A DNA stretch of 14,971 bases from contig NZ_URNN01000084.1 in NCBI RefSeq assembly GCF_900549175.1, positions 1 to 14,971 on the forward strand, read 5' to 3'. Positions 1 to 7,109 of the stretch are shown piece by piece (position 1 is the stretch's first letter; every line of letters starts with the position of its first letter). This DNA is from an uncultured Prevotella sp. GTDB taxonomy: Bacteria; Bacteroidota; Bacteroidia; Bacteroidales; Bacteroidaceae. Position numbers and translations under genes: made by a program. The notes beneath the pieces were generated by a model that was given only the letters and a program-made list of their open reading frames with translations, did no database searches and had not been told where the DNA came from.

Positions 1-1519
1 CAAGCATTCCGCCTCTATCAACACCAAGAGATGCTGTAAAGTCCCAGCCTTTCAGCTGATGGGGCGTATAAGTTAATTCGACCAACGCATTTCCATTCTT
101 TTTGATCTCATAAAAAGGTAAACCATACGTTCCCCAGTTGCGGGTAAACGACAATAGAATACGATACTGCAAATCGCTTGCTGGATTCCCCATGATCCCC
201 AAATGATGTCCTTGCATACGTGAACTCTTAAAACTGATGTCTCCATCCTTATTATAAACAGGAGACATCACTAAAGGATTTCCAATACCCATTCCCCAAT
301 GCTGCCAACCGGTAAATATGCCGTGATTATAATAATTGTCGCGTCCGCCCACATGGTCGCTCATCGACGGAGTACGGTCATGATACACCGGACCGCTCTG
401 ATATTTGGTATAGATATATTCAAACACGATGTCGCGCAACCATCTTCCCCGTTTCAGATTGACCTCGGCACCGAGCATCCAGTCCTTGAAGTCGTAAAGC
501 AGATATTTGCTCTTCTTCTTCTCGTTCCATTCGTCTCCTGTTCCGTAACCGTTGTAATCGAGCTGGAACATTGACGAATGGTCCTCGAAGAACTTGTCCA
601 CATAGAAATGCGCGCCAAAAGCCTCGTTCTCATAATTCACACGCATCACCCAACTGCCCAACTGATCGCCCTCGAAATTAGTATATTGCGTCTCGTTGGC
701 ATCTGAGCCACCGGGAATGAATGCATTCCAAAAAGCCTTCAGCCCGGTATCGTTTTTGTACACCGACATTCCCCCCGAACTGTTCGGGACATACGATGTG
801 CCGCCGAAAAACGTTCCCATCTCCAGCCCCATCTCTACCGACCACGGACAGAACACATCATCGTTTCCAATCTTCAGATAACCGGCCTTACTGTGATAAA
901 GCACGTCATCGGCATATTTGTTGCGACAGCCAGTAAACTCATGCTGCCAGTTGTCATCCGTCATGCGCCCGAAAGCCATGTGTCCCTTCAGGTGCAGCCA
1001 TCCGCGGGTGAGCGGCACGGTCCAATATTCGGGCAGGGCGATACGCACCTGCGGCACCGGACGGGCATTGATGCCGAACGTCTGCGAGCCGCTCGACAGA
1101 CTGTTGTTCTTTAGTTCCATGGGATATTCCCTGCTGCCCACGGTCAGCACACCATGAAGCCAGCGCCCCTCAACATACGCCTGCTGCACCACCACATCGC
1201 TCGTGAAACCATACGGCACGGCCACATCCACGCCATAGCCCAGCCCCCAGCGGAAGGCCGAGTCGAGCCGCAACGGGCGCACCAACGCGCCGCGCACATA
1301 TCCGTTCGTTTCGTCGAGCGAACTCAGTCCGTGCCTGTTGGCGTTGAGCCACAGCGGAGTCTTGCCGTCAGACACCGTCGCCTGCAACTCCACCTTATAC
1401 TCAAGATTCTCCCATGGCTTCTCCCTACAAACGGTCTCCTGCGCGCGGACGGACGTTCCGCCTGCAACAACCACCGCCACAAGCATGCCGGCCGGCAAAA
1501 GTTTATAAAAACGCTGCAT
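1..1519 (-). CDS. Capsule assembly Wzi family outer-membrane protein (partial, 3' end outside window)
   Basis: The reverse strand is open from an ATG at 1519-1517 to the window edge: 506 codons with no stop, so the C-terminus is missing. Residues 1-26 look like a Sec signal peptide ending VRA before Gln27. The mature start carries WLNANRHGLSS (about residues 57-67) followed by many alternating aromatic/polar stretches (for example GYGVDVAVPYG, GHMAFGRMTDDNW), as expected for an outer-membrane beta-barrel. These features match the Bacteroidetes members of the capsule assembly Wzi family (Caps_assemb_Wzi). In E. coli, Wzi anchors capsule at the cell surface; the role of the Bacteroidetes homologues is less clear, and no capsule genes are visible here. 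It is transcribed divergently from the gene at 1749. The start is supported by a TAccTTTG promoter box 28 nt upstream. Recognition is by memory of the family; the alternative is a generic porin-like barrel. Confidence 0.8.
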   Translation of the reverse strand, partial: MQRFYKLLPAGMLVAVVVAGGTSVRAQETVCREKPWENLEYKVELQATVSDGKTPLWLNANRHGLSSLDETNGYVRGALVRPLRLDSAFRWGLGYGVDVAVPYGFTSDVVVQQAYVEGRWLHGVLTVGSREYPMELKNNSLSSGSQTFGINARPVPQVRIALPEYWTVPLTRGWLHLKGHMAFGRMTDDNWQHEFTGCRNKYADDVLYHSKAGYLKIGNDDVFCPWSVEMGLEMGTFFGGTSYVPNSSGGMSVYKNDTGLKAFWNAFIPGGSDANETQYTNFEGDQLGSWVMRVNYENEAFGAHFYVDKFFEDHSSMFQLDYNGYGTGDEWNEKKKSKYLLYDFKDWMLGAEVNLKRGRWLRDIVFEYIYTKYQSGPVYHDRTPSMSDHVGGRDNYYNHGIFTGWQHWGMGIGNPLVMSPVYNKDGDISFKSSRMQGHHLGIMGNPASDLQYRILLSFTRNWGTYGLPFYEIKKNGNALVELTYTPHQLKGWDFTASLGVDRGGML

Positions 1520-1546
1520 ATAGAATTGACTTTTTAAAAGGCTCCA

Positions 1547-1554
1547 CAAAGGTA
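1547..1554 (-). promoter_or_regulatory. -7 promoter box for the Wzi-family gene
   Basis: Read on the reverse strand this is TACCTTTG, a perfect match to the Bacteroidetes -7 consensus TAnnTTTG. It would give a leader of roughly 20 nt before the ATG at 1519. I do not see a convincing TTTG -33 element at the usual 19-21 nt distance. Confidence 0.5.
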
Positions 1555-1635
1555 ACAAAAAGAAATAAGAACAGGACACGATGCACAAAAAAAGTACATG
1601 ACTTTCGCACTGCGCCCCGCGCCACCCCAACGGGA

Positions 1636-1668
1636 TAGGGAAAATCCCCCACCACTTAGGGAAAATCC
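1636..1668 (+). repeat. Direct repeat TAGGGAAAATCC x2, operator candidate
   Basis: Two identical 12-nt copies lie at 1636-1647 and 1657-1668, with a start-to-start spacing of 21 bp (two helical turns). The second copy ends one base before the TTTG -33 element at 1669. Each copy contains the short inverted arms GGGA and TCCC. The position and phasing are those of an activator binding site, but no regulator can be named. Confidence 0.5.
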
Positions 1669-1700
1669 TTTGCCGGAACGCGAAATTTAGTGTTACTTTG
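1669..1700 (+). promoter_or_regulatory. Promoter of the basic secreted protein gene
   Basis: A TTTG -33 element at 1669-1672 is followed, after 20 nt, by TTACTTTG at 1693-1700. The latter differs from the Bacteroidetes -7 consensus TAnnTTTG only at its second base. It lies about 48 nt upstream of the ATG at 1749, and the direct repeats at 1636-1668 abut its -33 element. Confidence 0.6.
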
Positions 1701-1748
1701 CAGCAGAGATAATAAAAACAAAGTTGAACCACATAAAACTTCACGATT

Positions 1749-2714
1749 ATGAAAAGGATACTGATGACAATGATAACCATACTGACGATAGCAGTATCGG
1801 CAAAAGCCATGAGTTACGAGCAGGCACGCAGGGAAGCACTCTTCCTGACGGACAAGATGGCTTACGAGCTCAACCTAAACGACCGCCAATATGATGCCGC
1901 GTATGAGATAAACCTCGACTACCTGATGAGTGTGGCCAGCCGCGACGATTTGTACGGAACGTACTGGACACGCCGAAACACCGACTTCGGGCACATACTC
2001 CTCGAATGGCAGTGGAATGCCTTCTGCGCAGCCACATATTTCTACCGTCCGCTCTACTGGAACGCAGGCTACTGGCATTTCGGCATATACGCACGTTATC
2101 CGCGGCGCGACTATTTCTACTTCGCACGCCCCACCGTATACGTATCATACCGCGGCGGACACAGCTGGCGAAACAATGGCGGACGAAGCTATTATCATGG
2201 CATACGGCATGAGTTCAAACACAAAGGGGCTTCACACCACGGCATGCGCGACCGCTGGAACAACGGCGAATTCAGCCACGGGCACAACCGCCGGCCCGGA
2301 ATCAGCTCCACGCACGTAACCGTGAACAACGACAGAAAACACGGCAAAGGCAGCGGCTTATCCCACAACGGCACCACACCCGACAGGGGAAAGAATCCTT
2401 CGGGCAGAGACAACAACCGCTTCGGCGGAAGCCGCGGCACAAAACCGGCCGACGGCACAACACACACCGGCATAACCTCCGGACGTTTCGGCACAAGCCG
2501 ACCGGAGAAGCACAAAAATTCCACCATGCCTACAGAAACAAGGAGACCGGCGGAAACTAAAAGCGGCATCTCGGCGGCAACCACACGCCCGTCAGTGACA
2601 ATAGCACGTCCGTCAGTGACAACATCACGCAGGTCTGAAAACGGCATCAGGCAAAACAACCATGGCAAAAGCAGCAATACACAACAGCAAAACAAGTTTG
2701 GAGGACGCCGGTAG
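1749..2714 (+). CDS. Secreted basic low-complexity protein of unknown function
   Basis: I do not recognise a named family. The 321-residue product starts with a Sec signal peptide (MKRILMTMITILTIAVSAKA, cut near residue 20). A more ordered segment follows at about residues 24-110: a helix-like stretch with LTDKMAYELNLNDRQYDAAY, then aromatic-rich sequence (FYRPLYWNAGYWHFGIY). The first helix is faintly reminiscent of Spy/CpxP-type periplasmic proteins, which carry LTxxQ-like motifs, but this is weak. From about residue 130 the protein is low complexity, rich in Arg, Lys, His, Gly, Asn, Ser and Thr, strongly basic and probably disordered, with a short internal repeat (RPSVT, twice). It ends KFGGRR. 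It appears to be a single-gene unit, with its own promoter upstream and a hairpin at 2767-2799 downstream. A polyanion- or metal-binding envelope role is possible but speculative. Confidence 0.75.
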   Translation: MKRILMTMITILTIAVSAKAMSYEQARREALFLTDKMAYELNLNDRQYDAAYEINLDYLMSVASRDDLYGTYWTRRNTDFGHILLEWQWNAFCAATYFYRPLYWNAGYWHFGIYARYPRRDYFYFARPTVYVSYRGGHSWRNNGGRSYYHGIRHEFKHKGASHHGMRDRWNNGEFSHGHNRRPGISSTHVTVNNDRKHGKGSGLSHNGTTPDRGKNPSGRDNNRFGGSRGTKPADGTTHTGITSGRFGTSRPEKHKNSTMPTETRRPAETKSGISAATTRPSVTIARPSVTTSRRSENGIRQNNHGKSSNTQQQNKFGGRR

Positions 2715-2766
2715 CCACCCAGCCTGACAGGCAGGCAGAGATTCAGAACTGAAAAAATAAGACTGA

Positions 2767-2799
2767 TTACGGGTACGCCCATGCAGAGCGTACCCGTAA
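2767..2799 (+). terminator. Hairpin downstream of 1749-2714, probable terminator
   Basis: A perfect 12-bp stem, TTACGGGTACGC at 2767-2778 pairing with 2788-2799, encloses a 9-nt loop. It lies about 50 nt after the stop codon. No T-tract follows, so intrinsic termination is not certain; it may instead protect the 3' end of the mRNA. Confidence 0.45.
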
Positions 2800-2820
2800 A
2801 TACGACAGTTGAGAACGATT

Positions 2821-2925
2821 CGAAAGTGGCCGTTTTACCTTGCGAAAGCGCCCGTTTTACCTTGCAAAAGCGCCACTTTCGGCGTGTAAAACGGGCACTT
2901 TTGCAAGGTAAAACGGCCACTTTCG
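2821..2925. repeat. 105-bp long inverted repeat made of 11/22-nt modules
   Basis: The outer arms, 2821-2842 and 2904-2925, are perfect 22-nt reverse complements. Pairing continues inward to a centre at 2873 with about eight mismatches and two G-T pairs in total, giving a stem of about 52 bp. The same DNA also divides into 22-nt units from 2821, each split into an 11-nt word of type CGAAAGYGSCC and one of type GTTTTACCTTG, or their complements. The word GTTTTACCTTG occurs directly twice and its complement CAAGGTAAAAC once. The element is intergenic between two + strand genes and encodes nothing evident. It could be a non-coding mobile repeat, a folded RNA or a protein-binding array. Confidence 0.85.
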
Positions 2926-3058
2926 CAACTCCTTAATCCAATGCCGGTATGGGCTGTTTCGCTACGCTTGCCGTACGGAACTGGAACACCGACTTGACAA
3001 CGAACGTTTTAAATTCGCAAAAGTATTAAAAATATTATGCCCTTACAGATATATTACT

Positions 3059-3066
3059 TATTTTTG
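3059..3066 (+). promoter_or_regulatory. -7 promoter box for the HdeD-family gene
   Basis: TATTTTTG matches TAnnTTTG exactly, 82 nt before the ATG at 3149. No clear TTTG lies at the -33 position. From the palindrome (2925) to this box the DNA is AT-rich and shows no gene. Confidence 0.4.
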
Positions 3067-3148
3067 CAGCATGCAAGAAAATACATACGGCATATGCCAA
3101 TACAAGCGTGACCTTATACAATAAAAAGAAAACAAAATCTTATCAATT

Positions 3149-3808
3149 ATGAAAGTACTGCAAAGTTCCATTTTCCGCGCGGCATGCTCCGTAATCATCG
3201 GAGGCCTGCTCATCAAATATCCTGACGTGACAGCCACATGGCTTATAATAGCCATCGGAGTCCTGTTCCTGCTGTCAGGCGTAATCTCCGTAGTGGCATA
3301 TATCAGCGCAAGGCGAAACACGGGCGGAACCACCGTCATCGACTCCAACGGCAACGTGATAGCCGGAGGCAACCCGCCCTTCCCCATCGTTGGCGTGGGC
3401 AGCATCATTCTCGGACTGCTGCTGTCGCTGCGCCCCGCATTTGTCATCGACACCATGGCGTACATACTCGGAGCAATACTCATACTCGGAGCCATTAACC
3501 AGATGGTCTGTCTCGTGTCGGCAGGAAAGATAAAGCGCATGCCGCTGTTCTTCTGGATCAGTCCGGTGCTCATACTCATCATCGGACTGATAGCCATCAT
3601 ACATCCGATATGGATTGCCAGCGCACCCCTCATCATCATCGGATGGAGCCTGCTGCTCTACGGTGTGACGGAAGTGATAAACACACTGAAAATGAACACC
3701 GACCGGCGCCATTTCGAGAAAACCATGATGCAGTCGGCAACTACCGAAGCCCACAATCCAGGCGACAACCATATGGAAGAGGGTGACGAATCCACCCAAA
3801 AGAAATAG
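3149..3808 (+). CDS. HdeD/DUF308 family inner-membrane protein
   Basis: The 219-residue protein has about six hydrophobic helices in three hairpin-like pairs: roughly residues 8-24, 29-51, 76-98, 101-124, 130-152 and 155-175. This matches the DUF308 repeat architecture of HdeD, an E. coli membrane protein linked to acid resistance at high cell density. A Gly/Asn-rich hydrophilic loop (residues about 53-75) separates pairs one and two. A charged tail of about 44 residues rich in Glu, Asp and Thr follows the last helix and probably lies in the cytoplasm. The molecular function of the family is not established. The gene is monocistronic by position, and its TAG (3806-3808) directly abuts the stop codon of the opposing uridine kinase gene. 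The family call rests on topology and motif feel, with no diagnostic catalytic residue. Confidence 0.75.
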   Translation: MKVLQSSIFRAACSVIIGGLLIKYPDVTATWLIIAIGVLFLLSGVISVVAYISARRNTGGTTVIDSNGNVIAGGNPPFPIVGVGSIILGLLLSLRPAFVIDTMAYILGAILILGAINQMVCLVSAGKIKRMPLFFWISPVLILIIGLIAIIHPIWIASAPLIIIGWSLLLYGVTEVINTLKMNTDRRHFEKTMMQSATTEAHNPGDNHMEEGDESTQKK

Positions 3809-4426
3809 TCATCTCACCCGCGTAACGATACCCTCGATGTATGCGCGTAGAATGCTTATGCCGGTCTTGTTTTCGCCGCCAAGCGGAACAATGAGATCGG
3901 CATATTTTTTTGTAGGCTCGATAAACTGTTCGTGCATGGGTTTGAGCACCTTCAGGTAGCGGTCAATAACCATGTCTACGGTGCGACCGCGCTCTATCAC
4001 GTCGCGCTGTATGTTGCGGATGAGGCGTTCGTCGGAGTCGGTGTCTACAAATATTTTCAGGTCCATCATCTCGCGCAGGCGCTTGTTGAGCAACGTCATT
4101 ATTCCCTCAATTATTATCACCGGACGCGGCTCCACGTGCACAGTCTCAGGCAGACGATTGCACTTGAGATATGAATATGTGGGCTGTTCAACGGCCACAC
4201 CCGCCTTCAGCATCTTGATGTGCTCTGTGAGCAGCTTCCAGTCGAAAGCGTCCGGATGGTCGAAGTTGATGGCGTGACGCTCCTCGTCGGTCATGCCCGT
4301 CGTATCATTATAGTACGAATCAAGTGGCACAACAGCCACGTAATGCGGAGGAAGTGCCTCTGCTATTCTTTTCACTACTGTGGTTTTACCAGAGCCGGTA
4401 CCACCGGCTATTCCTATTATTGTCAT
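3809..4426 (-). CDS. udk: Uridine kinase
   Basis: This enzyme phosphorylates uridine or cytidine to UMP or CMP using ATP or GTP, the salvage entry for pyrimidine ribonucleosides in the cytoplasm. The 205-residue product has a Walker A loop GGTGSGKT (residues 8-15). It also has PLDSYYN, with the acceptor-site Asp36, and NFDHPDAFD (residues 54-62), all typical of uridine kinase and close to phosphoribulokinase-family signatures. IIIEGIMTL and the lid-region arginines (RLIRNIQRDVIERGRT) also fit. The length is normal for bacterial Udk. The gene is last in a same-strand set with the glycosylase-like gene (41-nt gap) and the CotH gene. There is no spacer between its stop and that of the convergent gene at 3149-3808, so any terminator must lie inside the neighbour. 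Confidence 0.93.
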   Translation of the reverse strand: MTIIGIAGGTGSGKTTVVKRIAEALPPHYVAVVPLDSYYNDTTGMTDEERHAINFDHPDAFDWKLLTEHIKMLKAGVAVEQPTYSYLKCNRLPETVHVEPRPVIIIEGIMTLLNKRLREMMDLKIFVDTDSDERLIRNIQRDVIERGRTVDMVIDRYLKVLKPMHEQFIEPTKKYADLIVPLGGENKTGISILRAYIEGIVTRVR

Positions 4427-4467
4427 ATATTCTGAATTTTATATATTAATAACTGCAGTTGTCTTCA

Positions 4468-5031
4468 TTAAAGACCGAACACTTTGCGGTAGAATTCCGC
4501 TTTCCACTCTATCGGTCGCGGATAGGCACGCGATGATGACGGCATGCGCCACAAGGTAAGCCGCCGTCCGTCAAAATCGGTCACGACACTCTTGCCCACC
4601 TCCGGCATCTTGGTTCCGGTTATGCTTTGCAATGTGTCGGCCGCTTTCTGTCCGGTTACCACCACCGAGTGGCAACCGGGCATGCGCTCAAGCAGAGCCG
4701 CGAGATTGACAGGACGCACTATCTGAAGAAAATTATCAGAGGCGTTGTTCTTCAGTCTTACCACCTCTTCGGCTGTATCGTACAAGGCGATGCCCTGTTC
4801 ACGGCAAAATGCCTCTATCCGTTCACGGTCGAAACGCTTCTCGGCCGGACAAACAAAATGATTCTTGTCGCCTGTAAAAATATAGCCGAGTATTCTCCAC
4901 ATGTCATTCTGAAAGTTAGGATAAAAGAAATCCATAGACCAGCGCATACGTTGAGGCGGAAAACTGCCAAGCATCAGCACACGTGCTTCCGGAGGCAAAA
5001 ATGGTTTCAGCGGATGTTTCTCTATAGCCAT
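4468..5031 (-). CDS. Uracil-DNA glycosylase superfamily protein (possibly deoxyinosine-type)
   Basis: The 187-residue protein is likely a DNA base-excision glycosylase that removes deaminated bases in the cytoplasm. Motif 1 is LGSFPP (residues 21-26), followed by FFYPNFQNDMW (35-45); the C-terminal motif is MPSSSRAYP (163-171). This layout, LGSFP near the start, YP-N-FW-like, and PS-S-A near the end, recalls the mismatch-specific and hypoxanthine (family 6-like) branch more than canonical Ung, whose motif is GQDPYH. The catalytic Asp and His of Ung are not in the expected place. Substrate (U, hypoxanthine or mismatch) cannot be decided from sequence. Only 3 nt separate its start from the stop of the upstream CotH gene, which implies co-transcription and likely translational coupling. 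Confidence 0.78.
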   Translation of the reverse strand: MAIEKHPLKPFLPPEARVLMLGSFPPQRMRWSMDFFYPNFQNDMWRILGYIFTGDKNHFVCPAEKRFDRERIEAFCREQGIALYDTAEEVVRLKNNASDNFLQIVRPVNLAALLERMPGCHSVVVTGQKAADTLQSITGTKMPEVGKSVVTDFDGRRLTLWRMPSSSRAYPRPIEWKAEFYRKVFGL

Positions 5032-5034
5032 ACC

Positions 5035-6957
5035 TTAAATCTTCAATTTCTTGCCATTAACGATATATATGCCCGCCGGCAACATACTGCGCAAATCCTT
5101 CAAAGGAACGGCACGCCGCAGGAGCACGCCCGAAAGGCTGTAGACATCAACCGCGGAACGGTCGGCGGAACTCCGGTTTACATTGACGATACCGTCGGTT
5201 CCCGGGTCTTCGGGTTCTGTAAGGTCGTAAGGTGTCAGCTTGGAATAGATGTATTTGGCGCGCGTGTTAAGCCACGAACTCATGTTTCCGCTCACCGAGG
5301 CGTAACCGCGGCCGTCACTCCACATCGTTGCGTTGTGCTCAAACGACGGGAGGGCATAGTGGTAATAGTCGGAGCAGAAGTCTGTCAACTCCTGAAGATG
5401 GTTGTCCATGAAGTCCTTCCACACCTTATAATAAGCCTTGTCCACCACCTCACCGGTGTTTTTACGCAGGTCGCGCATAAATGTCCATGCCTCCATCTTG
5501 TTGGAATATGCCGTCCAGAAGTCGGCCTTTTGGTCGGTTGTGCAGTAGTTCTTGTTGGTTTCGTAGCCGAAAGCCCAGTCAAGGTCCCACACCGGACCGA
5601 ACACGTACTTGCTGTCCGGGTCGGTCACGTCGGCCTTGTACACGTATGTGCTCTTGGGGTGCTGTATCTCGTAGTTGACTATAAGCTCGTTCACCATGAG
5701 ATAGCGCGCAAGCATGTCCACGTCCACCAGCGCCGATATGTCTTCCTTGCGGTAGAGCGCGTCGGTGAGGCGGTTGAAGTCGGCCTTTATGTCATCAAAC
5801 GCAAGTTTTGTCTCGTTCTCGCTCAAATCGGGGTCCTTTATGTTCACCGGCAGATTGTAGCGTGTGGTCCTGAACTTGTATGCCTCATCATAGTATGTGT
5901 CCAGTTCGAGCAGTGCGGCCACGGTCTCGTCATCCACATCCACGCTGTTGGCCGACACACCCACCTTCTCCGTGAAAATGTAGCTGCCGCGGTAGTTTCC
6001 GTTTATGTACAGTTCGACGGGTATCACATGGTTTGCCGCCGCCGTGCCAACCATGCGCGCAATCTTCATGCCCACGGCATTGGCCATCATCGAGCGCGTC
6101 TGGCTGTTGGCCTGAAGCACCCAGCTCTTTGCCTTGGTCAGTCCGAAGGGTGCCTGTTTCTTTATGAATTTAAGACGGTAGGGGTTCTTTGCCCACGGGT
6201 TGCTGCTCCAACTGGTGTTGCCACGGCCCTTTATCTGCACATCGGTGGCATCCATCGACGGGAATACCCCCGCACCATCTATCGTGAGCTTGGCCGAGAG
6301 ATAAACCTCCTTGCTGCTCACCATCTCCCCGTTTTCTATGTCAATGTCCATACGCGGCACATTGGTGGCGCGAGAAGCAGGCCAGTCGGCCGTCACACGA
6401 TAACGCCGCCCGTAGGGGCGCATGGCCCAATCTGCATCGGTGCTGCCGATGTGGGTGTATATAAGCTCGTCTGGACGCGCCACAACATACGTTTTGTCTT
6501 CGCGGTAGCTGCCGCGGCTGACGCCGCTTTGCTGCCTGTCGCCGTCTATATATGCCGAAGCTGCAGGGTCCGACAATTCAAAAGACGGCGTTAGCCACCG
6601 TCCTATCGACGGCACCGACACCGTTATAACGGAGTCGCCGGTTATCGTAGCCTCCACATCGCCGAACACCTCGTCGTTGTACCTGCTCTCTATCACGAAT
6701 GACGTGAATGAGGGCAACACCACGGCGGGACCATCAAAAGCGGTACGCTCCACCTCATCCAGCGGGTAGGAGAATTCGGCTCCCGCCGTTGTCTTTATCA
6801 CGAGACGTCCGTCTACGGATGTCTGCCTGTCGACGGCTGACATCGGGAAGGCACAGAAACCGCTGTTCTTCATGTAGACGAAAAGCGTGTCGGATGTGTT
6901 TTCGGCCTGTACGCCGAGAGCGGCAAGCATTGTTGCGGCAAATAGGATATGTTTCAT
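5035..6957 (-). CDS. Secreted CotH kinase family protein with type IX-like C-terminal domain
   Basis: The 640-residue protein starts with a signal peptide (residues 1-18, ending VQA). An N-terminal segment (about 22-74) ends in YPLDEVERTAF, a common Bacteroidetes secreted-protein motif. The CotH fold spans about 215-575: KGRGNTSW (243-250), NPYRLKF (258-264), SWVLQANSQTRSMMAN (278-293), ELYINGNYRGSYIFTEKV (315-332) and WDLDWAFG (457-464). The last supplies the DxD-like metal-binding pair. The final 40 residues, with VDVYSLSG and LPAGIYIVNGKKL, resemble type IX secretion sorting domains, suggesting export to the surface. CotH of Bacillus spores is a protein kinase; targets of Bacteroidetes homologues are unknown. 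It is the first gene of the set running to udk. The start was chosen for the signal peptide. No clear promoter was found. Confidence 0.85.
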   Translation of the reverse strand: MKHILFAATMLAALGVQAENTSDTLFVYMKNSGFCAFPMSAVDRQTSVDGRLVIKTTAGAEFSYPLDEVERTAFDGPAVVLPSFTSFVIESRYNDEVFGDVEATITGDSVITVSVPSIGRWLTPSFELSDPAASAYIDGDRQQSGVSRGSYREDKTYVVARPDELIYTHIGSTDADWAMRPYGRRYRVTADWPASRATNVPRMDIDIENGEMVSSKEVYLSAKLTIDGAGVFPSMDATDVQIKGRGNTSWSSNPWAKNPYRLKFIKKQAPFGLTKAKSWVLQANSQTRSMMANAVGMKIARMVGTAAANHVIPVELYINGNYRGSYIFTEKVGVSANSVDVDDETVAALLELDTYYDEAYKFRTTRYNLPVNIKDPDLSENETKLAFDDIKADFNRLTDALYRKEDISALVDVDMLARYLMVNELIVNYEIQHPKSTYVYKADVTDPDSKYVFGPVWDLDWAFGYETNKNYCTTDQKADFWTAYSNKMEAWTFMRDLRKNTGEVVDKAYYKVWKDFMDNHLQELTDFCSDYYHYALPSFEHNATMWSDGRGYASVSGNMSSWLNTRAKYIYSKLTPYDLTEPEDPGTDGIVNVNRSSADRSAVDVYSLSGVLLRRAVPLKDLRSMLPAGIYIVNGKKLKI

Positions 6958-7009
6958 CTTACTTTTATATTAAAGTGCAGTTTGTCTTTTTCATAATGAA
7001 AATGGCAGC

Positions 7010-7053
7010 TTTGCCGGATTATCCCAGAGATGCCCCTGTACCAATCCGGCAAA
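7010..7053 (-). repeat. Inverted repeat / hairpin upstream of the CotH operon
   Basis: TTTGCCGGATT at 7010-7020 is perfectly complementary to 7043-7053, with a 22-nt spacer. On the reverse strand the spacer can add a smaller stem (CAGGG with CTCTG, one G-U pair). It lies 56 nt after the nuclease stop codon and 52 nt before the CotH start. It may terminate the upstream transcript, although no T-tract follows, or act as a leader structure for the CotH operon. Confidence 0.5.
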
Positions 7054-7109
7054 ACCACCATATGCCAAGTTCTCACATTAAATGTTCCACTGTAAGTTAA
7101 CGGTTATTT

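Noticed and set aside
2195..2920. Open frame on the - strand crossing the palindrome (241 codons)
   Set aside because: It is antisense to the basic secreted protein and gains its openness from that gene's low-complexity sequence. No recognisable domain or start signal.
2821..2925. CRISPR array from 22-nt repeats
   Set aside because: There are no spacers: units are contiguous, vary in sequence and alternate in orientation. No cas gene is present.
3071..3124. 17-codon upstream ORF before the HdeD-family gene
   Set aside because: Its ATG lies at or within a few bases of the predicted transcription start, leaving no room for ribosome binding, and it shows no leader-peptide character.
4627..6594. 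Long open frame on the + strand (655 codons)
   Set aside because: It runs antisense to the CotH gene and glycosylase gene, has no signal or domain, and its composition (rich in His, Val and Arg) is that of a shadow frame. The reverse-strand frames have clear family motifs.
7010..7053. Insertion sequence end or mobile-element remnant
   Set aside because: No transposase, target duplication or second terminal repeat is visible around the inverted repeat.
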